A DNA stretch of 64,000 bases from Rhizobium sp. Leaf306 (lineage in GTDB: Bacteria; Pseudomonadota; Alphaproteobacteria; Rhizobiales; Rhizobiaceae), in contig NZ_LMNX01000002.1 in assembly GCF_001423425.1 (NCBI RefSeq), forward strand, positions 1 through 64,000, written 5' to 3'. The position numbers and the translations under genes were made by a program. The notes under the pieces are model-generated. The model saw only the letters and a list, made by a program, of their open reading frames with translations, had not been told where the DNA came from and searched no databases. Shown piece after piece: positions 50,370 to 59,279 of the stretch (the first letter of the stretch is position 1; each line of letters begins with the position of its first letter).

Positions 50370-51127
50370 GCTGACGCCTTGATCGACTGGGTGACTGTCA
50401 GCGACAGCGGCAGCTTGCGGAAGCTTTCGAGGTCGTCGGGAACGCCAAGGCCGTACATGCCCTTGTCGACGGAGCCGATCGAATAGGCGCCGATCTTCAT
50501 GCCGTCCTCGATCATGAAATTGTAGACGGGCGCCACATAGAACTCGCCGTTGACGCGGAAATCGCGCTCGATCATCCGGTCCGCATGGGCAACGAAGTCC
50601 GATCCCTTGCGGAAATTGTAGATGCCGACGGTGGCGTGGTTGGAGATCACCTGTTTTTCCACGACGTTGTCGATATAGCCGTTGTCGCCGAAGGAGACGA
50701 AGCTCCACTTCGGATCGTCGGCGGACATGGTCATGATCAGGCCATCGAGACCCTCTGCGGCGGCAAGGTAGGCGTTGATGTCGACATCGACATACTGATC
50801 GCAGTTGGCGATCATCATCGGGTTGCCGTTGTCGATGGCGTCGCGCGCCAGAAGCACGGTGCAGGCGGCGCCCTCGGTGACGGTTTCGACCAGATAGATA
50901 TCGCAACCCGGCGCCCACTGGCGCAGATGCGCGTCGAGACCGTAGTCCCTCACATGCGATGCCTGGCAGATGAAGATGAAGTGATGCTCGACATAAGGCT
51001 TTAGGTTCTCGATCACGAGGCGGATCATCGCGACGTCATGCACGGGCAGAAGTGGTTTTGGAAGCGTGTAGCCGGCTTTTGCAAAGCGGCTTCCATGACC
51101 TGCCATCGGCACGACGATATTGAGCAT
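50366..51127 (-). CDS. Sugar/polyol-phosphate nucleotidyltransferase
   Basis: A 253-aa nucleotidyltransferase with the intact glycine-rich loop MAGHGSRFAKAGY, PKPLLPV and the metal site ANCDQYVD. It would activate a sugar or polyol phosphate as an NDP derivative. It is the only catalytically complete NTP-transferase in the set and is coupled to the GDPD-like gene. Capsule and LPS-modification loci frequently pair such enzymes with a HAD phosphatase. Confidence 0.87.
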   Translation of the reverse strand: MLNIVVPMAGHGSRFAKAGYTLPKPLLPVHDVAMIRLVIENLKPYVEHHFIFICQASHVRDYGLDAHLRQWAPGCDIYLVETVTEGAACTVLLARDAIDNGNPMMIANCDQYVDVDINAYLAAAEGLDGLIMTMSADDPKWSFVSFGDNGYIDNVVEKQVISNHATVGIYNFRKGSDFVAHADRMIERDFRVNGEFYVAPVYNFMIEDGMKIGAYSIGSVDKGMYGLGVPDDLESFRKLPLSLTVTQSIKASA

Positions 51128-51259
51128 CTGCGGCGGTATCCAAAATAAAAGTTTGCAGTTGATCTAGTGCCTGAAACCTTAAGGCTTGAAGCTGGTGCCA
51201 AGCTGTCAAACAGGTCAATTTCCAGCGTCCGCGCCCGACCGCGGGCAAGGTCGAAACGC

Positions 51260-51967
51260 CTATTCGGCCTGGATTTCGCCGAGCTGCATGCCCATCGACG
51301 GCGACGGCGTGGTCAGTCGCGGCCGGTTGAAGATCTTGTAGAGCGGGTTGTCGCATTCCGGATTGGCAAACAGCGTGTTGGAATCGAAGTAGCCGTCTTC
51401 GATGAAGCGCAGATTTGCGTGCATGGTGCGCAGGAAATAGTACATCAGATGCAGGTGAGCGCGACCCGAAAGCTGGTTCATGATCATGGCATTGTAGAAA
51501 TGTGAAATCGCGCTCTTGCCGATCACATGCACGGCGTCGCCGACGCGCCAGTGGTCACGCCAGTAGGATTTGTATTCCTTGAAAGGAAAGTAGATGCTGT
51601 CGCGGCTGATATCGACATTCCAGTCCGTGATCTTCTTCCTGAACTGCAGGTCGAAGCGGATCACGGCGAGCGCATCGTATTCGTCTTGGGCGAACACGTG
51701 CTTGAGGCCTTCCTTGTAGGTCTCGATCTGCGAGCTGCCCTGCGCATCCAGCTTGATCAGCTCGCACGGTCCAAGCTTATCCTGAAGCTCGGCCAGGGCC
51801 GGGCTGTCATAGGTGGCGAGGTAGATTTTCGCATCGGGATTGCTTTCACGCACCGGCGCGACAATGTTCTCGATGATCGAGTCGATGTTCTTGCGCGCAT
51901 CCATCGGCAGGCCGAAACGGTCCTTCTCGATGTAATTGTTGCCCCGGATCAGTACGGAAAGTCTCAA
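51260..51967 (-). CDS. Unknown protein linked to the glycan-modification set
   Basis: A 235-aa soluble protein starting MRLSVLIRGNNYIEKDR and containing IYLATYDSPALAELQDKLGP and AHLHLMYYFL. The arrangement (N-terminal Rossmann-like strand, charged centre) is reminiscent of glycosyltransferase-like proteins, but I cannot assign a family. The start is a TTG at 51967 with GGGGG at good spacing. It is followed 132 bp later by the nucleotidyltransferase gene. There is no upstream partner within 100 bp. Confidence 0.75.
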   Translation of the reverse strand: MRLSVLIRGNNYIEKDRFGLPMDARKNIDSIIENIVAPVRESNPDAKIYLATYDSPALAELQDKLGPCELIKLDAQGSSQIETYKEGLKHVFAQDEYDALAVIRFDLQFRKKITDWNVDISRDSIYFPFKEYKSYWRDHWRVGDAVHVIGKSAISHFYNAMIMNQLSGRAHLHLMYYFLRTMHANLRFIEDGYFDSNTLFANPECDNPLYKIFNRPRLTTPSPSMGMQLGEIQAE

Positions 51968-52080
51968 CGTTGCCCCCTATGGAAACGATTATCGCAGTCG
52001 CTGATCAACGTCTTGCCCCCGCCGATCCTGTCTCTCTGCGATAGTCCCCGTAGCTGGTGCGGAGCAGGTCAGGCCCTCTT

Positions 52081-52470
52081 TCAGGCCGGAATCGACGCCG
52101 CCTGCACATCGGTCGCGGTCTGTTTCGGCTTGCCGTAGAGCCCGATATTCTCGTCGCCCCAGGCCTTTAACGCGGTCAGGATCGGTTTGATGGTGAGGCC
52201 GAGCGGCGAGAGGCTGTATTCCACCTTGGGCGGCACCTGGGCATAGACCTTGCGAGTGATCAACCCGTCCGCCTCCAGCTCGCGTAGCTGGTTGGTCAGC
52301 ATGCGCTGGGTCACGGCGGGAATCTGGCGGCGGATTTCGTTGAAGCGCAGCGTGCCGTCCAACAGATGAAACAGGATGACGGACTTCCACTTGCCGTCGA
52401 TCAGGCCGATCGCCGCTTCCACCGAGCAGCCGGGGCTGCAGTCGAACCTGGTATGGTGGGCCTTGGCCAT
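52081..52470 (-). CDS. HxlR-family transcriptional regulator
   Basis: A 129-aa winged helix of the HxlR type: [19 protein letters not shown] at the N-terminus, then [29 protein letters not shown]. The two cysteines near the N-terminus are typical redox/electrophile-sensing positions. The ATG at 52470 has AAGGA at 7-nt spacing. It is divergent from the quinone oxidoreductase gene and probably controls it. Confidence 0.92.
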   Translation of the reverse strand: MAKAHHTRFDCSPGCSVEAAIGLIDGKWKSVILFHLLDGTLRFNEIRRQIPAVTQRMLTNQLRELEADGLITRKVYAQVPPKVEYSLSPLGLTIKPILTALKAWGDENIGLYGKPKQTATDVQAASIPA

Positions 52471-52576
52471 CACGGTATCCTTTTTGACACTATAGGCTGT
52501 TTTTGTGCGTATTGGCTTTGGATGATTATAGCGCCATATGAAGCCTACATCAATTCTGCAAGCAAAGGAGAACGCC

Positions 52577-53590
52577 ATGAAAGCCATAGCCTACAGAACT
52601 GCCGGATCGCTTGATCGGGACGACGCGCTTGAAAATGTCGAACTGGACCGGCCAAAGGCGACGGGGCGGGATATTCTCGTTGCGGTGAAAGCGATTTCGG
52701 TCAATCCGGTCGATTACAAGATCCGCAAGAACGTCTCGGCTGAAGACGGCCAGTGGAAGGTGCTGGGCTGGGATGTGGCGGGCGAGGTGGTCGAAGTCGG
52801 CGATGACGTGTTCGCCTTCAAGCCGGGCGACGAAGTGTTCTATTCGGGTTCGCTGATCCGGCAGGGCGCCAACAGCGAGTTTCATCTGGTCGATGAGCGG
52901 ATCGTCGGCCACAAGCCGAAGTCGATCTCGAATGCTCAGGCGGCCGCCCTGCCGCTGACGGCGATTACCGCCTGGGAAATGCTGTTCGACCGGCTCGATA
53001 TCGAAAAGCCGGTTGCGGGTGCAGCCAATGCGATCGTCATCATCGGTGGTGCCGGCGGTGTCGGATCGATCGCCATCCAGCTTGTCCGGGCGCTGACCGA
53101 CCTCACCGTGATTGCGACGGCGTCACGGCCGGAAACCCAGGCCTGGGTCAAGGAACTGGGCGCCCATCACGTGATCGATCATTCCAAGCCGATCGCCGAA
53201 CAGGTGAAGGCGCTCGGGATCGGCGCGCCCGGTTTCGTTTTCTCGACGACCGAAACGCCACGTCATACGAAGGAGATCATCGAACTGATCGCGCCGCAGG
53301 GTCGGTTCGGGCTGATCGACGATCCGGAAACCTTCGATATCACCGGTTTCAAGCGCAAGGCTCTTTCCGTGCATTGGGAGCTGATGTTCACCCGGTCGAT
53401 CTATGAAACGGCCGACATGGACGAGCAGGGAGAGCTTCTGAACGAAGTCGCCGCACTGATCGATGCCGGCCGGATCCGCACCACCGTCACCGACGTGATG
53501 AGCCCGATCAATGCGGAAAACCTGAAGAAGGCGCATGCCACGCTGGAAAGCGGCAAGGCCCGCGGCAAGATCGTGCTCGAAGGGTTCTGA
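52577..53590 (+). CDS. Zinc-type quinone oxidoreductase (MDR family)
   Basis: A 337-aa medium-chain dehydrogenase/reductase of the quinone oxidoreductase group: GHxx-type N-terminal region ([13 protein letters not shown]), nucleotide fold [16 protein letters not shown], and [13 protein letters not shown] at the end. No catalytic zinc Cys set is obvious. The ATG at 52577 follows AAAGGAG. Divergence from an HxlR regulator is the common arrangement for electrophile-inducible reductases. Confidence 0.9.
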   Translation: MKAIAYRTAGSLDRDDALENVELDRPKATGRDILVAVKAISVNPVDYKIRKNVSAEDGQWKVLGWDVAGEVVEVGDDVFAFKPGDEVFYSGSLIRQGANSEFHLVDERIVGHKPKSISNAQAAALPLTAITAWEMLFDRLDIEKPVAGAANAIVIIGGAGGVGSIAIQLVRALTDLTVIATASRPETQAWVKELGAHHVIDHSKPIAEQVKALGIGAPGFVFSTTETPRHTKEIIELIAPQGRFGLIDDPETFDITGFKRKALSVHWELMFTRSIYETADMDEQGELLNEVAALIDAGRIRTTVTDVMSPINAENLKKAHATLESGKARGKIVLEGF

Positions 53591-53605
53591 GGCCTGCGAA
53601 ACAAT

Positions 53606-53627
53606 GATCCGGGGTCAGCCCCGGATC
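53606..53627. terminator. Bidirectional stem-loop
   Basis: A perfect 9-bp stem GATCCGGGG/CCCCGGATC with tetraloop TCAG; the loop contains the amidase stop codon. It separates convergent genes. Confidence 0.65.
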
Positions 53628-54985
53628 ACCTCTTCCAGGCCCATGGCAGCGGTCAGAAGCTTCTCGTCGTCGTGAGCGACCGCCGACAGGAGGAATCCGA
53701 CCGGCATGCCGGCTTCGCCGGTTCCGCAGGGGATCGACACGCCGCACCAGTCGAGGAAATTGCCGTAGCCGGTATTGCGGAGCGTCCTGCCGTTGGCCGC
53801 GAAAAACGCCTCGTCGTCGGCCTTCAATGGCGCAATGGCTGGTGCCACATGGGCGACGGAGGGGAAGGCGACGAGGCGACCGGCGATCAGGGCCTCGGTC
53901 TCTGCCGTCATCCGGGCGCGAGCATCGATGATTGCGAGATAGTCGGCGGTCGTGGTCTTTTCGCCAAGCCTGGTGCGGGCAACGACGCGCGGGTCCATTC
54001 CGCCAGCATCCGCACCCGCCAGTCGTTCTCGATGGAGCGCAAAGGCTTCCGCGGTCACCATCGGTCCGTATTTCGCCATCAGTTGCGGCAGTTCGTCGAA
54101 GGACGGGAAGGCGAGGCGGGTGATGCGGGCACCGCCTGCTGCCAGCCTCTCGATCGCTGCCTCGAACGCCTCGACCACACCCGGCTCGGCGCCGTCGAAC
54201 ACGCCATTGGTGGGGATGACGATATCGAGCGGCTGCGTGGGCTTTCGCGGTGTCAGCGGTGTGCCGAGACCCCGCATTGCCGCGTCGATCCACACGGCGT
54301 CCTGTACGGTATTGCAAAGCGGTCCCAGCGAATCGAGGCTTCTCGCCAGCGGGAAGACGCCGTCCATGGCATATCGGCCACGGGTCGCCTTGTAGCCGAC
54401 GACGCCGTTGAAGGCAGCCGGGATGCGGACCGAGCCACCCGTGTCGGTTCCCATGGCAACCGGCACGAGGCCCGCTGCAACGGCCACGCCAGCACCTGAC
54501 GAGGATCCGCCCGGCACGCGGGGCATGTCTGTCGAGCGCGGATTTTCCGGCGTGCCGTAGGTCGGATTGATGCCGATGCCCGAAAATGCGAATTCGCTCA
54601 TGTTGGTGCGGCCGATCGCGACCATGCCGGCCTGTTTCAGGAGATCGACGACCGCTGCATCCTTGGTCGCCGCCGGATCTTTGGCCATCACGCTCGAGCC
54701 TGCCGTGGTCGAAAGGCCTTCGATGTCGAATAAGTCCTTCCAGGCGATCGGGATACCATCGAGAATGCCGAGCGAGCGATTTTCGCGCAGGCGCTTTGAC
54801 GCAGCTTGGGCTTCGGAAAGCGCACGGTCCCGCAGTAGCGTCACGAACACGGCCTTGTCGGAATAGGATTCAATCGCCGACAGGACCGATTCGGTCACTT
54901 CAACCGCATCAACCTTGCCAAGCTGCAAAAGCGTCGAAAGCTCGGCAATCGACATCGATCCGTAAGACTTGGTCACAGTGCTCAT
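53615..54985 (-). CDS. Amidase signature family enzyme
   Basis: A 456-aa amidase: catalytic Lys in AWKDLFD, the Gly/Ser-rich signature PGGSSSGAGVAVAAGLVPVAMGTDTGGSVR with the cis-Ser and nucleophile Ser. Likely acts on an amide or acylated amine; biological substrate unknown. It stands alone, convergent with the quinone oxidoreductase gene. Confidence 0.92.
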   Translation of the reverse strand: MSTVTKSYGSMSIAELSTLLQLGKVDAVEVTESVLSAIESYSDKAVFVTLLRDRALSEAQAASKRLRENRSLGILDGIPIAWKDLFDIEGLSTTAGSSVMAKDPAATKDAAVVDLLKQAGMVAIGRTNMSEFAFSGIGINPTYGTPENPRSTDMPRVPGGSSSGAGVAVAAGLVPVAMGTDTGGSVRIPAAFNGVVGYKATRGRYAMDGVFPLARSLDSLGPLCNTVQDAVWIDAAMRGLGTPLTPRKPTQPLDIVIPTNGVFDGAEPGVVEAFEAAIERLAAGGARITRLAFPSFDELPQLMAKYGPMVTAEAFALHRERLAGADAGGMDPRVVARTRLGEKTTTADYLAIIDARARMTAETEALIAGRLVAFPSVAHVAPAIAPLKADDEAFFAANGRTLRNTGYGNFLDWCGVSIPCGTGEAGMPVGFLLSAVAHDDEKLLTAAMGLEEVIRG

Positions 54986-55057
54986 CCTTTATCCGTTCAC
55001 CTGGGATCAGAGGTGTAACGGATTCGTGCAAAAGGAGAAGACATTGCCGCTCCAGCG

Positions 55058-55240
55058 TCAGGAAGCGTGTTCCGGCTTTCCCTTGCGTTTCGTGGAGGCC
55101 AGTTCGTCGAGCTGCTTTTCGCTCATCGACTTCTCCATGCTTTTGGAAGCACCCTTCAGTTCCGATTTCTTAATCTCGCCGCGCTTTGCGGAAAGCGCAG
55201 CGCCTGCTGCCTTTTGCTGCGCACTTGATTTTGCCGGCAT
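55058..55240 (-). CDS. DUF3008 small protein (60 aa)
   Basis: Starts MPAKSSAQQKAAGAALSAKRG and ends TKRKGKPEHAS, matching the conserved DUF3008 pattern almost end to end. It is small, basic and helical, function unknown, and typical of stress-induced alphaproteobacterial proteins. A GGAAC-N17-AGTT site lies about 25-50 bp upstream, and the divergent 77-aa gene has a similar site. Confidence 0.92.
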   Translation of the reverse strand: MPAKSSAQQKAAGAALSAKRGEIKKSELKGASKSMEKSMSEKQLDELASTKRKGKPEHAS

Positions 55241-55265
55241 GTCGTCCTCCTTCGTTTCCGTTTAA

Positions 55266-55291
55266 AACTTGGCAAACCGTGTCCCGGTTCC
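55266..55291 (-). promoter_or_regulatory. Candidate EcfG promoter for DUF3008
   Basis: Minus strand GGAAC, 17 bp, AGTT, ending 26 bp before the start at 55240. Confidence 0.5.
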
Positions 55292-55300
55292 CGACAGCAC

Positions 55301-55326
55301 GGAACCTCTGCAGCGTCTCGGCGGTT
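55301..55326 (+). promoter_or_regulatory. Candidate EcfG promoter for the 77-aa gene
   Basis: Plus strand GGAAC, 17 bp, GGTT, back-to-back with the minus-strand site at 55266. It ends 52 bp before the ATG at 55378. Confidence 0.5.
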
Positions 55327-55377
55327 TCCCCACCGGCTCGCCACATTGCTGGCCTGACGACGTCAAAGGAGACCCTG

Positions 55378-55611
55378 ATGGAAAACGAAAAGCACGAAGA
55401 CGACAAGGCGCGCGAACCGGTTCGTGACGAATTGAGCGAGCAGATGGAAACGACCAACCCGGCAGCCGTGCGCGAAGCCGCGCGTCGCGGCGAAATCGAC
55501 CGTTTCATGGTCAAGACCGATCTTGAAGACATCGACCAGCGCGAAGACGGCGACCAGCCGGACGGACGCCCAAGCCCGATGGCCAATGCGGACAACCAGG
55601 AAAAGCCGTGA
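55378..55611 (+). CDS. Small acidic hypothetical protein (77 aa)
   Basis: Begins MENEKHEDDKAREPVRDEL and ends SPMANADNQEKP; very hydrophilic, likely disordered. AAAGGAG at 7-nt spacing precedes the ATG at 55378. The general-stress promoter arrangement shared with DUF3008 suggests the two are induced together. A hairpin (55631-55663) follows. Confidence 0.75.
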   Translation: MENEKHEDDKAREPVRDELSEQMETTNPAAVREAARRGEIDRFMVKTDLEDIDQREDGDQPDGRPSPMANADNQEKP

Positions 55612-55630
55612 GGCTGAGCCTGACGCTCAG

Positions 55631-55663
55631 GCGGGAAACAGCGGGAAAACGCGCTGTTCCCGC
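55631..55663 (+). terminator. Hairpin after the 77-aa gene
   Basis: Arms GCGGGAAACAGC and GCTGTTCCCGC pair with one bulged A. There is no T-run, so this is a weak terminator call. Confidence 0.5.
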
Positions 55664-55689
55664 TACCCACTGACATTCGGAGAAAACCG

Positions 55690-56577
55690 ATGAATGCCGA
55701 TGTAGAAAAGCGCCATGGGCTCGCCCCCGCACCGACGGCGGCGCGAGAAACGCCGCCCCATCCGCTCCAGGCAATGCCCGATCTCGAGGTCAAGGCGGCA
55801 CCGTTTCTGGCCGATGCCGATGCGGAGGCCTTCGTTGCCGTGGCGCTGGAGGATCTGGTCGATTGCCACATCCCGTTCCTTCTGGCCGGCACGTTCGCGC
55901 TCAGCGCCTATACCGGCATTACCCGTCAGACCAAGGATCTCGATATCTTCTGCAAGGCCGGCGACTACGCCCGGATCCTCTCGCACTTCAAGCAGAAGGG
56001 ATATGAGATCGAGGTCGAAGACGACCGCTGGCTGGGCAAGGTGAAGAAGGGCAAGCACTTCTTCGATGTGATCTTTGCAGCCTCCAACGGCACGATGCCC
56101 ATCAGCGACAGCTGGTTCGAGAATGCCAGACAGATCGAGATGAACGGCCACAAGGTCCGTATTATCGCCCCGACGGAGTTGATCTGGTCGAAATGCTTCG
56201 TCCAGCTTCGCCACCGCTACGACGGCGGCGACATCGTCCACACGATCCTGCGCGCCCATGACCAGATCGACTGGGAGCGGCTGCTCAACCATATGGAAGT
56301 GCATTGGGAAGTGCTGCTGATCCACCTTCTCAACTTCCGCTGGATCTACCCGACCGAGCGCGACAAGGTTCCTGATTGGCTGCTCGACGAGCTTCTCGAC
56401 CGCCTGAAGGCGCAGCGCGAACTGCCCCTGCCGCAGATGAAGGTCTGCCGTGGCCGCATGTTCAGCCGCATCGATTTCGAGATCGACGTCAAGGAATGGG
56501 GTTTTGCCGACGTCGGTGGCGAAGGAGAACTGCGCGCGGGCGTCGATGAAAAAACTTTGGAAGGAGGCCCGGTATGA
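55690..56577 (+). CDS. Nucleotidyltransferase-fold protein
   Basis: A 295-aa protein with the pol-beta-like nucleotidyltransferase pattern: LLAGTFALSAYTGITRQTKDLDIF, giving the G-T...DxD core. The C-terminal half (YPTERDKVPDWLLDELLDRL) is unassigned. Related proteins include AbiEii-like toxins and nucleotide-modifying enzymes, but the function of this group is unknown. The stop overlaps the next gene's start by 4 bp (ATGA). Confidence 0.82.
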   Translation: MNADVEKRHGLAPAPTAARETPPHPLQAMPDLEVKAAPFLADADAEAFVAVALEDLVDCHIPFLLAGTFALSAYTGITRQTKDLDIFCKAGDYARILSHFKQKGYEIEVEDDRWLGKVKKGKHFFDVIFAASNGTMPISDSWFENARQIEMNGHKVRIIAPTELIWSKCFVQLRHRYDGGDIVHTILRAHDQIDWERLLNHMEVHWEVLLIHLLNFRWIYPTERDKVPDWLLDELLDRLKAQRELPLPQMKVCRGRMFSRIDFEIDVKEWGFADVGGEGELRAGVDEKTLEGGPV

Positions 56578-57338
56578 GCAAGTCTGACAAGGCTGCCGAA
56601 AAACAGAAAAGCGATCGCAAGAAGCCTGAGGGCCTGCAGCGTATCGCTGCCATGGGCGATCTCCACGTCAAGGAACACGGCTCGGAATCCTACAAGGACC
56701 TGTTTGCCGAGATCTCGCAGGAGGCGGACATTCTGGTCCTGACCGGGGACCTGACAGACCTCGGCAAGGTCAAGGAAGCCGAACTGCTTGCCGCCGATCT
56801 GCGCTCATGCTCGATCCCGATGGTCGCCGTACTCGGCAACCACGATTATGAATGTGGCTGCGTCGAGGAAGTCACCCACATCCTGAAGGACGCCGGCGTT
56901 CACCTTCTCGAAGGTCAGGCAGTCGAAATCAACGGCGTCGGTTTCGCCGGAGCCAAGGGTTTTGCCGGTGGCTTTGGGCGTCACATGCTGGGTTCGTTCG
57001 GCGAGCCGGCGATCAAGGCGATGGTGGCCGAAAGCGTCGAGGAAACGATGCGGCTCGAAAACGCGCTGCGTCAGGTTCGCTCCGAACGCGCCATGGTCGT
57101 GCTCCACTACGCTCCGATCCGCGAGACGGTGGAAGGCGAACCGGAGGAAATCTTCCCCTTCCTCGGCTCGTCGCGTCTGGCCGAAACGATCGACCGCTTC
57201 CCGGTCAAGGCCGTTGTCCACGGCCATGCCCACCGCGGCCGCTACGAAGGCAGGACGCCAGGGGGCGCGCCGGTCTATAACGTTGCTTCGCATATCGAAA
57301 AGCCGACAGGTCGGCCTTATGCGCTGCTCGATCTCTGA
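56574..57338 (+). CDS. Calcineurin-like metallophosphoesterase
   Basis: A 254-aa phosphoesterase with the full metal-ligand series MGDLH, GDLTD, GNHDYE, HYAP and HGHAHRG. Residues 1-25 are a Lys-rich lead. Coupled translationally to the nucleotidyltransferase gene, it may reverse or trim a nucleotide-type modification. A small stem-loop follows before the treZ promoter. Confidence 0.9.
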   Translation: MSKSDKAAEKQKSDRKKPEGLQRIAAMGDLHVKEHGSESYKDLFAEISQEADILVLTGDLTDLGKVKEAELLAADLRSCSIPMVAVLGNHDYECGCVEEVTHILKDAGVHLLEGQAVEINGVGFAGAKGFAGGFGRHMLGSFGEPAIKAMVAESVEETMRLENALRQVRSERAMVVLHYAPIRETVEGEPEEIFPFLGSSRLAETIDRFPVKAVVHGHAHRGRYEGRTPGGAPVYNVASHIEKPTGRPYALLDL

Positions 57339-57346
57339 GCGCTTTC

Positions 57347-57368
57347 CAGGCTGAAAAACATCAGCCTG
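57347..57368 (+). terminator. Stem-loop after the phosphoesterase gene
   Basis: A perfect 8-bp stem CAGGCTGA/TCAGCCTG, 6-nt A-rich loop, then CGAAAATC. Confidence 0.5.
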
Positions 57369-57408
57369 CGAAAATCACGGATCGTGAAAGGTTTGCCTGT
57401 TCCATGAT

Positions 57409-57433
57409 GGAACTGTCACGCCTTTCACTCGTT
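57409..57433 (+). promoter_or_regulatory. Perfect EcfG-type promoter for treZ-treY
   Basis: GGAAC, 16 bp, CGTT, ending 34 bp before the treZ ATG. Trehalose synthesis is a known general-stress output in rhizobia. Confidence 0.75.
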
Positions 57434-57467
57434 TGCCGGTCGCTCTCAACCTGATGAAAGGGACCCC

Positions 57468-59279
57468 ATGTCGGACGTCAATGCCGTCGCCGAACTCCGA
57501 AGCTTTCCGAAAACCTGGGGAGCGGAATATGTCGCTGCTGGCGAGGTAAGGTTCCGTCTCTGGGCTCCGGGCCAGGAAACGGTCGTGCTCCGTCTCGACG
57601 GCAAGGATGCCGAGATGAGCCGCAGCGACGACGGATGGTTCGAGATCCTGGCAACCGGCGTCGAACCAGGCGCGGAATACAACTACGTGCTGGCCGATGG
57701 TACCGTTGTCGCCGATCCCGCATCCCGTGCCCAGAAGTCCGAGGTCAATGGCGCTTCGCTTGTCATCGATCCGACCAGCTACGACTGGCAGACAACGGAG
57801 TGGACTGGGCGCCCCTGGGAAGAAACCGTCGTTTACGAGATGCATGTCGGCACCTTCACCCCTGACGGCACGTTCCGCGCCGCGATTGAGAAGCTGCCCT
57901 ATCTCGCCGAACTCGGCATCACCATGGTCGAGATCCTGCCGATTGCGCAGTTCGGCGGCAACCGTGGCTGGGGTTACGACGGCGTTCTTCTTTATGCGCC
58001 GCATGCCGCTTATGGCTCACCAGATGATGTCAAAGCCTTCGTAGATGCCGCTCACGCGCATGGCATCTCCATCGTGCTTGACCTCGTGCTCAATCATTTC
58101 GGCCCCGAGGGCAATTATCTGCCGCTTCTGGCGCCCGACTTCTTCCACAAGGAGCGTCAGACACCGTGGGGTGCGGCCATCGCCTATGACGTCGATGCGA
58201 CCCGCCGCTACATCGTTGAGGCCGCGCTCTACTGGCTGCATGAATACAATTTCGACGGTCTTCGCTTCGATGCGATCGACCAGATCGAGGATATTTCCGA
58301 CAGCCACGTGCTGAACGAGATCGCCGAGCGCATCCGCGCCGAGATTACCGACCGGCCGATCCACCTGACGACCGAGGACGCCCGCAACATCATAGACCTG
58401 CATCCGCGCGACGAAGACGGCAACGCACCTCTGTTTACCGCGGAGTGGAACGACGACTTTCACAATGCCGTCCATGTTTTCGCGACCGGCGAAACGCACG
58501 CCTATTACGAGGATTTCGCCAAGCAGCCGGAAAAGCTCGTCGCCCGTGTTCTGGCAGAAGGGTTTGCCTATCAGGGCGAAGTCTCGCCGCATGCCGGCGA
58601 AAAGCGCGGCGTGAAAAGCGCAAGCCAGCCGCCCGTCGCTTTTGTGGATTTCATTCAGAACCACGACCAGGTCGGCAACCGCGCCGAGGGCGAACGTCTG
58701 ATCGAGCTTGCCGGTGCCGATCGCACCAAGGTTCTGCTCGCCTCGCTTCTGTTCTCGCCGCATATCCCGCTTCTGTTCATGGGCGAGGAATATGGTGAGA
58801 CGAACCCGTTCCTGTTCTTCACCGATTTCCACGGCGACCTTGCCAAGGCCGTGCGCGAGGGCCGTGCGAAGGAATTCCAGGGCCATGCCGGCCACGAGGG
58901 CGATGTCGTCCCCGATCCGAATGCCAAGACGACCTTCGACGCCTCCAAGCTCGACTGGAAGAAGCACGATAGCCGCGACGGCAAGGAGTGGCTTGCGCTG
59001 ACGAAGGAACTGCTTTCCCTTCGCCAGCAGCACATCGTGCCGATGCTTGCAACGGCCACCGGCAACTCAGGCAAGGTTCTGAAGACCGACGAGGGCTTCC
59101 TGGCCGTTAGCTGGACTTTCCCGAAAGGCACGTTGTCGATTGCGCTCAACATCGGCGAAAAGGCGCAGCCGCTTCCCGATCTGCCGGGTGAGACGCTCTT
59201 TGCCTGGCCGTCCGAAACGCCGGATCTGCCCCAGAACTCTATCATCGTCCGCCTCGCGCCCGCCGGAGACATCAAGTGA
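57468..59279 (+). CDS. treZ: Malto-oligosyltrehalose trehalohydrolase
   Basis: A 603-aa GH13 enzyme that releases trehalose from maltooligosyl-trehalose. An N-terminal CBM48-type domain (residues about 15-110, EVRFRLWAPGQETVVLR) precedes the barrel with VYEMHVGTFTPDG, GWGYDGV, DLVLNHFGPEGNY, GLRFDAIDQI (catalytic Asp) and LTTEDARN (catalytic Glu). The ATG at 57468 has AAAGGG upstream. It overlaps treY by 4 bases. No treX debranching gene is in view. Confidence 0.96.
   Translation: MSDVNAVAELRSFPKTWGAEYVAAGEVRFRLWAPGQETVVLRLDGKDAEMSRSDDGWFEILATGVEPGAEYNYVLADGTVVADPASRAQKSEVNGASLVIDPTSYDWQTTEWTGRPWEETVVYEMHVGTFTPDGTFRAAIEKLPYLAELGITMVEILPIAQFGGNRGWGYDGVLLYAPHAAYGSPDDVKAFVDAAHAHGISIVLDLVLNHFGPEGNYLPLLAPDFFHKERQTPWGAAIAYDVDATRRYIVEAALYWLHEYNFDGLRFDAIDQIEDISDSHVLNEIAERIRAEITDRPIHLTTEDARNIIDLHPRDEDGNAPLFTAEWNDDFHNAVHVFATGETHAYYEDFAKQPEKLVARVLAEGFAYQGEVSPHAGEKRGVKSASQPPVAFVDFIQNHDQVGNRAEGERLIELAGADRTKVLLASLLFSPHIPLLFMGEEYGETNPFLFFTDFHGDLAKAVREGRAKEFQGHAGHEGDVVPDPNAKTTFDASKLDWKKHDSRDGKEWLALTKELLSLRQQHIVPMLATATGNSGKVLKTDEGFLAVSWTFPKGTLSIALNIGEKAQPLPDLPGETLFAWPSETPDLPQNSIIVRLAPAGDIK

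Noticed and set aside
55634-55658. GGAAA-N16-TGTT upstream of the nucleotidyltransferase gene
   Set aside because: Two mismatches to the consensus and complete overlap with a terminator-like hairpin.
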